Shown here one piece after another: positions 39,103-47,594 of a stretch of 64,000 nt of DNA. This stretch comes from CAZMZF01 sp964570765 (GTDB lineage Bacteria; Zixibacteria; MSB-5A5; RBG-16-43-9), in contig CAZMZF010000001.1 in NCBI GenBank assembly GCA_964570765.1, positions 124,001-188,000 on the forward strand, read 5' to 3'. Within the stretch, counting starts at the first letter, position 1; the number at the start of each line of letters is the position of its first letter. Under the pieces are notes generated by a model. That model saw only the letters and a list, made by a program, of their open reading frames with translations. It had not been told where the DNA came from and made no database searches. The translations under genes and the position numbers were made by a program.

Positions 39103-39432
39103 ATGATAGATATAGATACAGATAATTTAAAACATGGTGTTTTGGGATTAGTCATTGCCTTAGTAGAAATTATAAGAGACGCACTTAGAATTCAGGCTTT
39201 TAAAAGGATGGAGGGCGGAAGCTTAAACGAAGATGAGGTTGAGAGATTGGGTGAGGTGCTTATGGATTTGGATACGGCCATTGAACAAATAAAAGAAGAA
39301 CAGGGAATTACTCAATCGGTTCAAAGTGTAAGAGATGGTTTGGATAGCATAGTGGACGATGTATTGGACAAGATGATAAATCCAGAGAGATGGAGAGAGG
39401 AAGCTTGCGAGAAACAAATGGAAAAGCGGTAA
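39103..39432 (+). CDS. gvpK: Gas vesicle protein GvpK
   Basis: A 109-aa protein: LKHGVLGLVIALVEIIRDALRIQAFKRMEGGSLNEDEVERLGEVLMDLDTAIEQIKEEQGI, the full GvpK core, then VQSVRDGLDSIVDDVLDKMINPERW. Minor protein needed for vesicle maturation. Starts 2 bp after gvpH and runs into the ribosome site of the next gvpF/L. Confidence 0.95.
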   Translation: MIDIDTDNLKHGVLGLVIALVEIIRDALRIQAFKRMEGGSLNEDEVERLGEVLMDLDTAIEQIKEEQGITQSVQSVRDGLDSIVDDVLDKMINPERWREEACEKQMEKR

Positions 39433-39446
39433 AGGAGGCTTTAAAT

Positions 39447-40313
39447 ATGTTGGACAACAATAAGTCGGTTTTGATCAAGAGACCGGAAGCTGTGGTAGCC
39501 AACGAGGTTAAAGCTGAAAGCAAAGATGAGGGAAGATATCTCTATTGTGTGGGAGATAGTGGTGAGAGAAAAGATTTGGGTAAGATCGGTTTGGATGGCA
39601 AAGAGGTTTACACTGTTCCCTTTTTTGATCTGTGCGCAGTGGTTCATAATTGTCCTTCTGAACTATATAAGTCAGAGGATAAGGAAGTAGTGAAAAGATG
39701 GGTGATAACCCATGAGAGGGTGGTGGAGGTTGCCTGGGAGAGATTTGGCACTGTTCTTCCAGTTAGTTTCGATACTATTATCAAGGGTGAAAAAGATAAA
39801 AGTCCCGAGGAGAACATAAAAAACTGGTTAAAGGGTAACTACGCAAATCTTAAAGAGAAAATGGACAAAATCAGAGGCAAGGCTGAGTATGGGGTTCAAA
39901 TTTTCTGGGATCCTAAGTTTATTGCGGATGAAATAACAAAAACAACCCAGGAGATCAAAAACCTAAATCAGGGTCTAAAAACGAAGTCTAAAGGGATGGC
40001 TTATATGCTTAAACATAAATTGGAAAATCTTTTGAAGAAGGAGATGGAGAAAAAGGCAGATCTTTGTTTTAAGGACTTCTATGCCAGGATTAGAAAGTGC
40101 GTTTTTGAGATCAGAGTGGAGAAGACAAAAAAAATATCCGCAGGATCCATAGGAGATGAAGAAAAGCAGATGCTTATGAATCTATCCTGCTTAGTAGATA
40201 AAAAGAAATCTAAAGAATTGGGAGAGGAGTTAGAGAAAATTGACAAAGAGGAAGGATTTGCTGTCCGTTTTACCGGCCCTTGGCCCCCTTACAGCTTTGT
40301 TGCTTTTGGCTAA
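39447..40313 (+). CDS. gvpF: Gas vesicle protein GvpF/L (third)
   Basis: A 288-aa GvpF/L protein from ATG 39447 with AAAGGAGG eight bases upstream. Residues 30-150 form the first domain (GRYLYCVGDSGERKDLGKIGL, VYTVPFFDLCAVVHNCP, WVITHERVVEVAWERFGTVLPVSFDTI), and the second ends NLSCLVDKKKSKELGEELEKIDKEEGFAVRFTGPWPPYSFVAF. A GGATCC palindrome (40137-40154) encodes SAGSIG in the loop before MLMNLSCLV. In the other two GvpF/L proteins this site has no such segment, so it is an in-frame insertion. Confidence 0.92.
   Translation: MLDNNKSVLIKRPEAVVANEVKAESKDEGRYLYCVGDSGERKDLGKIGLDGKEVYTVPFFDLCAVVHNCPSELYKSEDKEVVKRWVITHERVVEVAWERFGTVLPVSFDTIIKGEKDKSPEENIKNWLKGNYANLKEKMDKIRGKAEYGVQIFWDPKFIADEITKTTQEIKNLNQGLKTKSKGMAYMLKHKLENLLKKEMEKKADLCFKDFYARIRKCVFEIRVEKTKKISAGSIGDEEKQMLMNLSCLVDKKKSKELGEELEKIDKEEGFAVRFTGPWPPYSFVAFG
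40137..40154 (+). repeat. GGATCC mini-palindrome in the third gvpF/L
   Basis: TCCGCAGGATCCATAGGA, 18/18 identical to the copy in gvpH at 28207-28224, and again read as SAGSIG. Confidence 0.75.
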
Positions 40314-40331
40314 GTAAAAAGGAGAATAGAA

Positions 40332-40961
40332 GTGGAACCAGTTCGAGATAGGCATGCGACTTTAGGCGACCTGTTAGATAGAATTCTGGATAAAGGTCTG
40401 GTGATTTACGCAGATGTTATTGTTTCTGTGGCGGGAATTCCCTTAATCGGGGTTAACCTGAGAGCGGCTTTAGCTGGTATGGAGACAATGTTAAAATATG
40501 GAGTGATGGTGGACTGGGACGAAAAATCCAGAGCCTGGGAGTCCGAATTTGGATCCTGCGGACGGGAACATAGAAAGAAAATGAATGTTTCTATAAATAA
40601 GGAAGAAGAGATTATTCTGAAGATGTTTGGCTCCTGTCGTGATACAGAAGGAATATATACTACCTGGAGGTCAGGTCTACTTCATCTGACTGATAAAAGA
40701 CTTTTTCTATATCAAAAAGATTTTAATGAAATATTGTTCCAAACCCCTCTGGAGGAGATAAGGGCAATGGCGATGAAAAAGGAAAAAGATTTTACCAAAG
40801 ACCCAGTAGATGTGCTTTATCTTTTACTTCAAAATAATCGAGTAGCTCGGCTCAGGACTATGGATACTTATAAATTAAAGGAAGCTTTAGAGCAAAGGAT
40901 GAAAGTTAAAGGACTTCCTTTTGAGAAGAATCTAGTCCTTCCTGCATTTGTCCGAAGGTAA
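40332..40961 (+). CDS. GvpA/J-family protein fused to a PH/GRAM-like domain
   Basis: Residues 8-65 are a GvpA-fold (HATLGDLLDRILDKGLVIYADVIVSVAGIPLIGVNLRAALAGMETMLKYGV). After a linker, residues about 95-205 resemble a bacterial PH/GRAM domain (EEIILKMFGSCRDTEGIYTTWRSGLLHLTDKRLFLYQKDFNEILFQTPLEEIRAMAMKK). The linker SEFGSCG is encoded by a GGATCC palindrome, and an in-frame ATG (40581, MNVSINKEEE) follows, so this may be a fusion of two former genes. GTG start after AAAAAGGAG. It probably acts as a minor shell or tip protein. The PH/GRAM call is from pattern only. Confidence 0.75.
   Translation: MEPVRDRHATLGDLLDRILDKGLVIYADVIVSVAGIPLIGVNLRAALAGMETMLKYGVMVDWDEKSRAWESEFGSCGREHRKKMNVSINKEEEIILKMFGSCRDTEGIYTTWRSGLLHLTDKRLFLYQKDFNEILFQTPLEEIRAMAMKKEKDFTKDPVDVLYLLLQNNRVARLRTMDTYKLKEALEQRMKVKGLPFEKNLVLPAFVRR
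40542..40562 (+). repeat. GGATCC mini-palindrome at the GvpA/PH-like junction
   Basis: TCCGAATTTGGATCC followed by TGCGGA, in frame (SEFGSCG), reverse orientation to the copy at 37355. It marks the exact boundary between the two domains. Confidence 0.72.
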
Positions 40962-41093
40962 TGCAATCTAGAATGGTCATTCTCTAAAGCTCTTTACTTT
41001 AGTAAGGGATTAGACTCTGAATACACCTGGTTTGAGCCACCTTATAATTTTTTGCCAGTGAAGTAAAATACCAAAGGGGGTGATCATATTTTT

Positions 41094-41579
41094 ATGAAGA
41101 TAAGAAAAAAAAGGATAACAGGAATAATCACATTAATAATGTTAACACTCTTCTTCTTTGCTTCCCAAGATGTTCAGGAATCTGTGCCGAAGGTTAATTT
41201 CTTCAACGGTCAACTTTTGGAGAAAATAGACAGCCTTCAAAGCGAATTAGCCGATTATAAGGATAGAGAGCTTATATTATTAAGAAACATTAATCATGAA
41301 GAATATGTAGTCACTGCCTATCTGTCCATTGATTCCACGGAAGGGAGATATTCAGGTTTAACTTCAACCGGTGCTATTGCCAAGCCTTGTTTCACCGTGG
41401 CGGTGGATCCAGCAGTAGTTCCAGTCAATTCCTGGATCTGGATTGAAGGCTTGGGATGGCGGAAGGCTTATGATACTGGTAACGTAATCGAAGGAAAGAA
41501 GATAGATTTGTGTGTCTCCACAAGAGAGGAGGCTATAGAATTTGGAGTAAGAAAGATAAAGGTTAAAATATTGAAATAG
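41094..41579 (+). CDS. 3D-domain secreted/anchored protein
   Basis: A 161-aa protein with an N-terminal membrane anchor (GIITLIMLTLFFFASQDV), a short coiled coil (LLEKIDSLQSELADYKDRELILL) and a 3D domain (TAYLSIDSTEGRYSGLTSTGAIAKPCFTVAVDPAVVPVNSWIWIEGLGWRKAYDTGNVIEGKKIDLCVST). The three Asp of the MltA/RlpA-like double-psi barrel are visible in VDP, YDTG and IDLC. Such domains bind or cleave peptidoglycan. It is separated from the gas vesicle operon by 132 bp and may be unrelated. Confidence 0.82.
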   Translation: MKIRKKRITGIITLIMLTLFFFASQDVQESVPKVNFFNGQLLEKIDSLQSELADYKDRELILLRNINHEEYVVTAYLSIDSTEGRYSGLTSTGAIAKPCFTVAVDPAVVPVNSWIWIEGLGWRKAYDTGNVIEGKKIDLCVSTREEAIEFGVRKIKVKILK

Positions 41580-42362
41580 TAATCATAGAGTAGGGGGGTC
41601 ATCGGAAGATTTTCATCCTTGGAAATGTACTTTCTCAAAAATTTTAGATGGGCACTTATTCCTATTGGCCAAAATCAAACAAAATTGTCAAACTGCATAA
41701 ACGAGAACGCAAAGAAAACAAAGGCCAGAATGACAATGTTAAATATACGTTTTGGGGGAATTAAGAATTCTGTATACAAAAGAATCCTTAATTCTACAGG
41801 TAAATATAGGGGCGCGTAGGCTCCTCCAGTCAATGGAGATCGCGTAGAAGCTAATAGCCAATAGGCATCAGGTATCATTTTATCTTCTGCTTTCAAAAAA
41901 GTTCCGAAATCATCAAATTGTGGAGCCACTACAACAGTTTCAAAGCAAAATTCTTTTGTAGTTAAGTCCTTCGCTAAATTGTATAGCTTCCCTTCCCGAT
42001 AAAGTGACTAAAGACCACTCTACCTTTGATTGTTTTCGTAACTGACTGCTAAAAATGAAATACATTCTCCTAGGTCCCTTAATTTGAGAAATAGTATACA
42101 ACTATATTCCCACTTGTATAGGAAACTGGTATGCAAGGTTTTACAGGACAATCGTCGCAAAATTTATCGCTATGTTTTGCTTTTTTCATTGCCTAGAGAT
42201 CTTAAAAGGCTTTAGTTTATAAGTTTAACTCATCAAAAATAACATGCTACGTCGATATCTCTGTTACTATGACCCATCAAAAACAGGCTTCGCCTCTTGT
42301 GTAAATAACCCTTTTATCCTTTTTGTCGATGGACTGTTCATGAAAAAAATTGGTGATTTCCT
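41580..42362. other. 780-bp region without a supported gene
   Basis: Frames on both strands are short and lack ribosome sites. An 84-codon minus-strand frame (41675-41929) shows no recognisable motif. The sequence is AT-rich and looks like decayed DNA at the right island edge. Confidence 0.55.
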
Positions 42363-42573
42363 TTGCAAATCTCAGATCCATCCGAGTTCCTGAACGATAT
42401 TGGTGAACAAGGTCTCAAGCTAATCCAGAACAAATTCGGCAATATCAGAGGATTCTTAAAGCCGGACGAGAAATTCAGATTTGAGTGCGATAAGTCAGGC
42501 AGGTGCTGTAAGAACAAGACAGAAAACGACGGAAGCAACCTCTTATACCAATTAGACTTAGTGATTCAATTCA
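42363..42573 (+). pseudogene. N-terminal fragment of a YkgJ-like cysteine-cluster protein
   Basis: The frame includes GFLKPDEKFRFECDKSGRCCKNKTEND, the N-terminal metal-binding motif (FxCDxxGxCCxN) of the YkgJ zinc/iron-chelating family. About 70 residues in, homology stops and the DNA becomes the 3' half of tRNA-Glu. The gene was cut by the recombination that formed this junction. Confidence 0.6.
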
Positions 42574-42619
42574 CTGCCCTTTCACGGCGGCAACACGAGT
42601 TCAAATCTCGTTGTGGACA
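42574..42619 (+). pseudogene. 3' half of tRNA-Glu(TTC), truncated
   Basis: CTGCC-CTTTCAC-GGCGG is an anticodon arm with TTC. It is followed by variable CAAC, T-arm ACGAG-TTCAAAT-CTCGT, acceptor strand TGTGGAC and A. The D-arm and 5' acceptor strand are missing; upstream is the broken YkgJ-like gene. It is a typical leftover of a tRNA-targeting integration. Confidence 0.85.
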
Positions 42620-42859
42620 TAGGTAACCTGAAGACATTTTGATACAATGTGTAAGTGCGAGTAGGGAATTCCCACCTACCCCACCATTCAGCAAACCATA
42701 TCTAAAGGTCAGAAATATTTTGATCAGCAGGGTGGGGTAAAATCACTCCACCTAGCCCATCAAACAGGTTCTAATATCGTCTATCCATCTACGCTGATTA
42801 AATGTTCTGGATTGACCGACTTGTTTGTCCTAGTTTTTGTTGACTTGTCTTCGGACGGA
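42620..42859. other. Short non-coding region after the tRNA-Glu fragment
   Basis: Nothing recognised. The words GGGTGGGGTAAAATCACTCCACC (about 42729-42751, written here as positions with a weak stem) and CCTACCCCACC give partial complementarity. Confidence 0.4.
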
Positions 42860-44197
42860 TTAATCTACTAATCTTGGAGCTTCTATGGGGGCATGAGGCC
42901 AAGTGGAGAGGGAACGCTCTATGGGGTGCGGCAGGAAATCTTCAGCTTTTTTATTTTCAAAACTATTCCGAAGCCCCCAGTTAATAGAAAGATAGAGCAG
43001 TGGATGAGTATAGTTATGAAAAAATCTAGTAAATATCGAAGCTTTGGTATAAAAATTCCTTTCTAACCAGAGGAAACCTTCCGCCAGTTCTTCCGGGCTC
43101 ATATTTTTGGGTTTGAAAACCACAGTTCTGTGGTTATAGTCCTGCCAGTTCTGACTTAAAAGCCTTCCTTCTTTCTTGAATCTCTCGAAAATGGCCGTGC
43201 CCGGATAGGGGGTCAAAATATTGAAAGTAGCAATGGCAACTCTGTTTTTATCAAGAAAGTCCAAGGTCCTCTCGAATATGCTCTTATCATCATCGTCAAA
43301 GCCGAACACTAATGACGCATCCAACAAAATCCCCCAATCCTGGATGATCTTGATAGCTTGGCTATATTCTTTAGCATTATCCGGAGTCTTGCGGAGCCTC
43401 TTAAGATTATCAGAGGAAACTGACTCTATTCCAATAAACAAACCGGCACAACCAGATTTTTCCGCCAGCCCCAGCAAAGCTTTGTCCTTGACCAAGGATA
43501 TGGATGCCTGACCAACCCAGCGAATTCTCAAATCCGAAAGAGCGGTGAATAACTCCTTAGCAAATTTAACATCCCCTATGATATTGTCATCTAAAAAGAA
43601 GAATTTTTTGCTACCTCTTGTGGCTATTTCCTTCACAATGTCTTGAATCAGACGGTGCCTCAACTTTTTTCCATAAAGGTCAGTAACCGAACAGAATTCG
43701 CAGTTATAGGGACAGCCTCTGGTGCAGAGGATGGGGCTCACATGAAAGGGGGTGTGATTGTAGCTCAGCTTGGGTATGGGGAATTTGGCTAAGTCAAAAT
43801 TGAAAGATCGGTAAAACTTCTTTAACCGATTCCGTCTGAAATCCTCTAAGAGCTCACTCCAACATCCTTCCGCCTCACCCAGGACCACACAATCGCAATG
43901 GCCGATCGCTTCCTGAGGCATAACTGTAGGATGAATCCCCCCTAAAACCACCTTAGCACCTTTTTCCCGGAAAACAGAAGAGAGCTGGTAAGCCCGAGGA
44001 GCTACTGCACTCATACAGGAGATTCCCACCAAGTCATAGTACTTGTCAAAATTGATCTCCTCAATCTCCTCCTCAACCATATCTACCTCTATCTCGGCCG
44101 GAGTCAAGGCAGAGATAACACCTAGAGTAAGCTGAGGCATTCTCAAGAACCGGCTCCGCCCTTTGTCCAAAGAAGGAGTTATTAAAAGAATCCTCAT
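42860..44197 (-). CDS. B12-binding radical SAM protein
   Basis: A 445-aa protein with an N-terminal cobalamin-binding Rossmann domain (RILLITPSLDKGRSRF, GGIHPTVMPQEAI, DCVVLGEAEG) and a radical SAM core with CTRGCPYNCEFCSV (CxxxCxxC), FFLDDNIIGD, LFIGIESVSSDNLKRLRK and ILTPYPGTAIFERF. It ends with DUF4070-like residues (FTRFFHNYTHPLLYLSINWG). Such enzymes are methylases or cyclases acting on lipids or other small molecules; the substrate is not known. A related protein is encoded at 53657. Lies just outside the island. Confidence 0.88.
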   Translation of the reverse strand: MRILLITPSLDKGRSRFLRMPQLTLGVISALTPAEIEVDMVEEEIEEINFDKYYDLVGISCMSAVAPRAYQLSSVFREKGAKVVLGGIHPTVMPQEAIGHCDCVVLGEAEGCWSELLEDFRRNRLKKFYRSFNFDLAKFPIPKLSYNHTPFHVSPILCTRGCPYNCEFCSVTDLYGKKLRHRLIQDIVKEIATRGSKKFFFLDDNIIGDVKFAKELFTALSDLRIRWVGQASISLVKDKALLGLAEKSGCAGLFIGIESVSSDNLKRLRKTPDNAKEYSQAIKIIQDWGILLDASLVFGFDDDDKSIFERTLDFLDKNRVAIATFNILTPYPGTAIFERFKKEGRLLSQNWQDYNHRTVVFKPKNMSPEELAEGFLWLERNFYTKASIFTRFFHNYTHPLLYLSINWGLRNSFENKKAEDFLPHPIERSLSTWPHAPIEAPRLVD

Positions 44198-44252
44198 TTT
44201 ATCCTTTCGTTCTGGAGTTTTAATTTGATTAAGTGTCGAGAGATTAATCCAT

Positions 44253-44459
44253 CTATGCGCTAGTTTTTTTGATGTCGGTAGCCTTAGGACCTTTATCTCC
44301 CTTAATTATGTTAAATTCCAGATGATCTCCCTGCTGTAAGTTATCAAAGTCCACATTCTGAAGTTCTGAACGATGAAAAAATATCTCCCTTCCATCCTCA
44401 GCCGATATGAATCCAAATCCCCTTTCTCTGATTATCCGTTTTACTGTCCCTTTAGACAT
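44253..44459 (-). CDS. Cold shock domain protein
   Basis: A 68-aa CSD protein: KGTVKRIIRERGFGFISAEDGREIFFHRSEL contains RNP1 (RGFGFI) and RNP2 (IFFHRS). Single-stranded nucleic-acid chaperone. AAAGGAG ribosome site on the minus strand. A likely promoter is found upstream. Confidence 0.95.
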   Translation of the reverse strand: MSKGTVKRIIRERGFGFISAEDGREIFFHRSELQNVDFDNLQQGDHLEFNIIKGDKGPKATDIKKTSA

Positions 44460-44594
44460 ACTTTTATTCTCCTTTCAAAGAAAATGCACTCCTTCTGAAA
44501 ATAATCGTCCTTCTTTAACCTCCTCAAAAAACAATTGGCCTTAAGACTCCTTTCTCTAAATTTTAATCTTTGGATTAAAATCTTTGTTTTCTTA

Positions 44595-44622
44595 CATATA
44601 GCCTTTTATTCTTAAATGTCAA
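44595..44622 (-). promoter_or_regulatory. Likely promoter of the cold shock gene
   Basis: On the minus strand TTGACA (44622-44617), a 16-bp spacer and TATATG (44600-44595). It leaves a leader of about 130 nt, which is common for cold shock mRNAs. Confidence 0.55.
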
Positions 44623-44823
44623 GCTATATTTGAATTTTTGTCAAGCCAATTTAGAAATGTCCTATTTGGTTAATATACACATACTTTCCTTTTTGCAACG
44701 GTATTGAAGTTCAACCACCTTCTCCAGGGGTGATTTTTTTCAGGCTTAACAGGTCGTTGAAATCTTTCCCGGACTATGGTATCTTCAGTCTTAACAGGTT
44801 TTTCAGCAATCTCACACAGAGAG

Positions 44824-44967
44824 CTCTGAAAAAGTTGGATTTGCAGGGCTGGTCCGCCTCTGGCGGACTGCCTATGAGTCATAACCCATTGATATTTCGT
44901 AGGGTGGGCACCCTTGTCCGAATGGATCCATTCTGGACCCGACCATTCACATCTACTTTTTCAGAGA
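44824..44967 (+). repeat. MITE-like element copy D carrying a GGATCC palindrome
   Basis: Ends CTCTGAAAAAGTT and ACTTTTTCAGAG are almost perfect inverted repeats. The core GCAGGGCTGGTCCGCC...CGTAGGGTGGGCACCCTTG matches the other copies. After this core a GGATCC palindrome (44917-44937, TCCGAATGGATCC...TGGA) is present that the copies at 5025 and 20084 lack, suggesting later insertion. Confidence 0.75.
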
Positions 44968-45078
44968 CCAAACACAATTTACTTGACACACCCTGAAAAC
45001 AATTTTCCTTGACAGTCTAATAAATATAAGATTATTTAAGAAGCGAAAACAACTTAGAGTTATACTCATAGATTGAAA

Positions 45079-47574
45079 ATGAGTTTTAAAGAAAGAAAAT
45101 CAGTCACCTTCTTCTTTGTAATAGCCTTCTTATCCCTAATAATAGGTGCGTGGGGAACTGTAAGATTAAGCGAACGACCGGGGATAAATGCTGTTTTTGA
45201 AATATCAGATGACCATCTCTGTGTAAGCCAGCTTATCTCCAGTAGCTTGACTGAAAGGGCTGGGTTGAGAATTGGCGACCTTCTTCTGGAAGTGGATAAA
45301 AATCCAGTCCAGAGCAGTAGCGACTTAAATTTTTACTTAGATCAGAAGAGGATTGGTGAATCAGTTGATTTGACTTTGCAGAGAAACGGAGAAAATTTTA
45401 GTTCAAGGATAATATTAGAGAAAACGAATGGCAGTTTATTTATATTAGTTCATTTTTTAATCGGTCTTTTCCTATGGCTGGTCGGGGTTTTTGTATTTCT
45501 GAAAAAACCCAGAAACCAGGTAACAAGGATTTTCTTAACTTCCTCTTTATCTTTCTCGCTGGCAATATTTATCTCCTGGGAAGGTTTTCCCTTTGGTCCC
45601 ATAGTCTTGAGTTTCATTTTGCCTTCTATCCAGATTGTTGCCTATACCCTTATTCCGGCTCTTTTTTTCCATTTTTCTATAATCTTCCCCAGAGAAGAAG
45701 AGATCTCAACCCAGAAGAAACCTTTGATCTATTCAGTGTATCTTCCCAGCCTGGTCCTTATCCTGCTGATGGAACTATTTTACTGGAGATCGATTTCAGC
45801 AAACTCCCTGGCAATATTCCAGGAATATAAAACATTTTTTCTGTATTCTCGAATATATCTGGTGGTCTATGTGCTTTTTGGTCTTTTGGTTTTATATCAG
45901 ACTTATATAAAATTGGAGTTTTTAGAGGATAAAAGAAAAATCAAATGGATTTTTTGGGGAATTGTTGTTGGGACTTTCCCTTTTTTCTTTTTACATATCC
46001 TTCCAGACGTTTTTCTTAATAAAACTTTTATATCTGAAGTAATCTATCTTCTATTTATGCTGGTCATCCCGGTTTCATTTGCTTTTTCTATTCTCAAATA
46101 CCAAACCATGGATATTGATGTAGTTGTCAGCCGCAGTCTGGTTTATTCTCTTTTAACTGGGCTTATCGTGGGTATATATCTTTTAATAGTTGGGCTTTTA
46201 GGTGAGATACTACAAAGATCCACTGGATATCAGGGAAGTTTTTTCCCCATCTTAGCCACCCTGGTTGCGGCTTTACTCTTCACTCCAGCTAAAAACCGGA
46301 TAAAAGTTCTGGTAGATAAAACCTTTTACCGGGTCAGATATGATTATCGAAAGTCAATCCAGGAGTTCACCCGTCAGGTAAATCTTGCCTTCACCCATGA
46401 AGAACTGTTAGAACTGCTTTTAAGAAAGATCAATCTTCTTCTGGCAATTAACCGGGAATTGGTATTTCTTAAAAATAACGAGTCAGGGGAATTTGAAATA
46501 GCAAATTCGTTAGGTTTTTCTGAAGAGGAGATAGGAGAAATTGAGAGGGTGAAAAATATCTTCCTGGCAGACTTATTTAAAACCAAAATAATTCAAGGGG
46601 CTAAAGGTTCTACTGCTTTTAGAGAGATTCAAGTTTTACCTGAAAATCAGATATTGAAGAAATACGAAATTAAAGTATCCTTTCCTTTGTTAGCACAAGA
46701 AGAGTTGTCCGGTTTGCTTTTAATCGGTAAGAAAAAATCAGAAGTCCGGTATTCGGCTGAGGATGTGGAGCTAGTCTCTTTGATGGTGCAGGCGGTGGCT
46801 CAGTCTCTTCAAAATATAGAAATGAGGGAGAGGATGATAACTGAGCAATTAGAGAAGGAAAAATTAGAGGAGTTAAATAAGCTAAAGAACAAATTTATTT
46901 CCAATGTATCCCATGACCTGAGAACCCCTCTCACGGCAATTAGATTTTCAGTGGATAATATGTTATCTGGTGTGTGTGGAGACCTCTCAGAAGAGGGTTA
47001 CAGATGTCTTCAGATGATCAAGGAGAGCACCCTGCATTTTTCCAGAATGATTGAGAACCTTTTAACTCTATCCTTGAGTGAATCGGGGAAAATAGTTTTG
47101 AATAAAGAGAATATTTCTTTGACTCAAGTGATGGGTGAGGCTTGCAATATGGTTAGACCGCTGGCAGAAAAAAAAGGAATCAATTTAGTCATAGAGAAGG
47201 TTGAGAATATTTCTGTTTTTGCAGATAAACATTGTCTATTACAGATTCTTCTCAATTTGATGGATAATTCCATAAAATTTACTCACTCTGGAGGTAAAAT
47301 ATTTATTTTAGCTGAAAGAGTAGAGGGGAAAAAACTTGCAGAGATTTCGGTGATAGACAATGGTATTGGAATATCTCCTGAGAATTTGGAAAAAATCTTT
47401 GAAAGGTTCCATAAGATCACACCGGCTGGAACAGTTGGAGAGAAAGGTTTAGGTATCGGGCTGGATATTGTGAGAAATTTGGTGCATCTTATGGGTGGAG
47501 AGATAAAGGTGGAAAGCCCTGTTCCTAACAAGGGCAAGGGCGCTAAATTCAGTTTTACCTTACCACAAAGTTAA
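45079..47574 (+). CDS. PDZ/7TM/GAF hybrid sensor histidine kinase
   Basis: An 831-aa membrane kinase. One N-terminal helix is followed by a PDZ domain (about 45-115: LISSSLTERAGLRIGDLLLEVDKNPVQSSSDLNFYLDQ). About seven more membrane helices cover 120-370. A GAF-like domain is at about 400-565. HisKA contains KFISNVSHDLRTPLTAIRF with the phospho-acceptor His near residue 615, and HATPase_c has LMDNSIKF, DNGIGISPENL and GLGIGLDIV. The PDZ domain before the membrane core is an unusual sensor. It is 20 bp upstream of an NtrC-type regulator gene, clearly its partner. ATG 45079 is chosen over TTG two codons earlier. Confidence 0.9.
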   Translation: MSFKERKSVTFFFVIAFLSLIIGAWGTVRLSERPGINAVFEISDDHLCVSQLISSSLTERAGLRIGDLLLEVDKNPVQSSSDLNFYLDQKRIGESVDLTLQRNGENFSSRIILEKTNGSLFILVHFLIGLFLWLVGVFVFLKKPRNQVTRIFLTSSLSFSLAIFISWEGFPFGPIVLSFILPSIQIVAYTLIPALFFHFSIIFPREEEISTQKKPLIYSVYLPSLVLILLMELFYWRSISANSLAIFQEYKTFFLYSRIYLVVYVLFGLLVLYQTYIKLEFLEDKRKIKWIFWGIVVGTFPFFFLHILPDVFLNKTFISEVIYLLFMLVIPVSFAFSILKYQTMDIDVVVSRSLVYSLLTGLIVGIYLLIVGLLGEILQRSTGYQGSFFPILATLVAALLFTPAKNRIKVLVDKTFYRVRYDYRKSIQEFTRQVNLAFTHEELLELLLRKINLLLAINRELVFLKNNESGEFEIANSLGFSEEEIGEIERVKNIFLADLFKTKIIQGAKGSTAFREIQVLPENQILKKYEIKVSFPLLAQEELSGLLLIGKKKSEVRYSAEDVELVSLMVQAVAQSLQNIEMRERMITEQLEKEKLEELNKLKNKFISNVSHDLRTPLTAIRFSVDNMLSGVCGDLSEEGYRCLQMIKESTLHFSRMIENLLTLSLSESGKIVLNKENISLTQVMGEACNMVRPLAEKKGINLVIEKVENISVFADKHCLLQILLNLMDNSIKFTHSGGKIFILAERVEGKKLAEISVIDNGIGISPENLEKIFERFHKITPAGTVGEKGLGIGLDIVRNLVHLMGGEIKVESPVPNKGKGAKFSFTLPQS

Positions 47575-47594
47575 GGAAAGAGAAAGGTGATTTT

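Larger units (their letters stand above)
22144..42619. mobile_element. Putative genomic island carrying gas vesicle genes
   Basis: The region is bounded by a tRNA-Leu 5' half (22144-22186) and a tRNA-Glu 3' half (42574-42619). Both are broken at the anticodon stem, a common site for tyrosine-integrase crossover. Next to each edge is gene debris: a truncated PD-(D/E)xK-like frame at 22249 and a truncated cysteine-cluster gene at 42363. Between them lie about 1 kb of apparently non-coding sequence and the whole gas vesicle cluster. No integrase gene remains. The two edges come from different tRNA genes, so either two events or a rearrangement must be assumed. Confidence 0.55.

Noticed and set aside
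41675..41929. 84-codon minus-strand frame after the 3D-domain gene
   Set aside because: No family pattern, weak start, lies in a region that looks degenerate.
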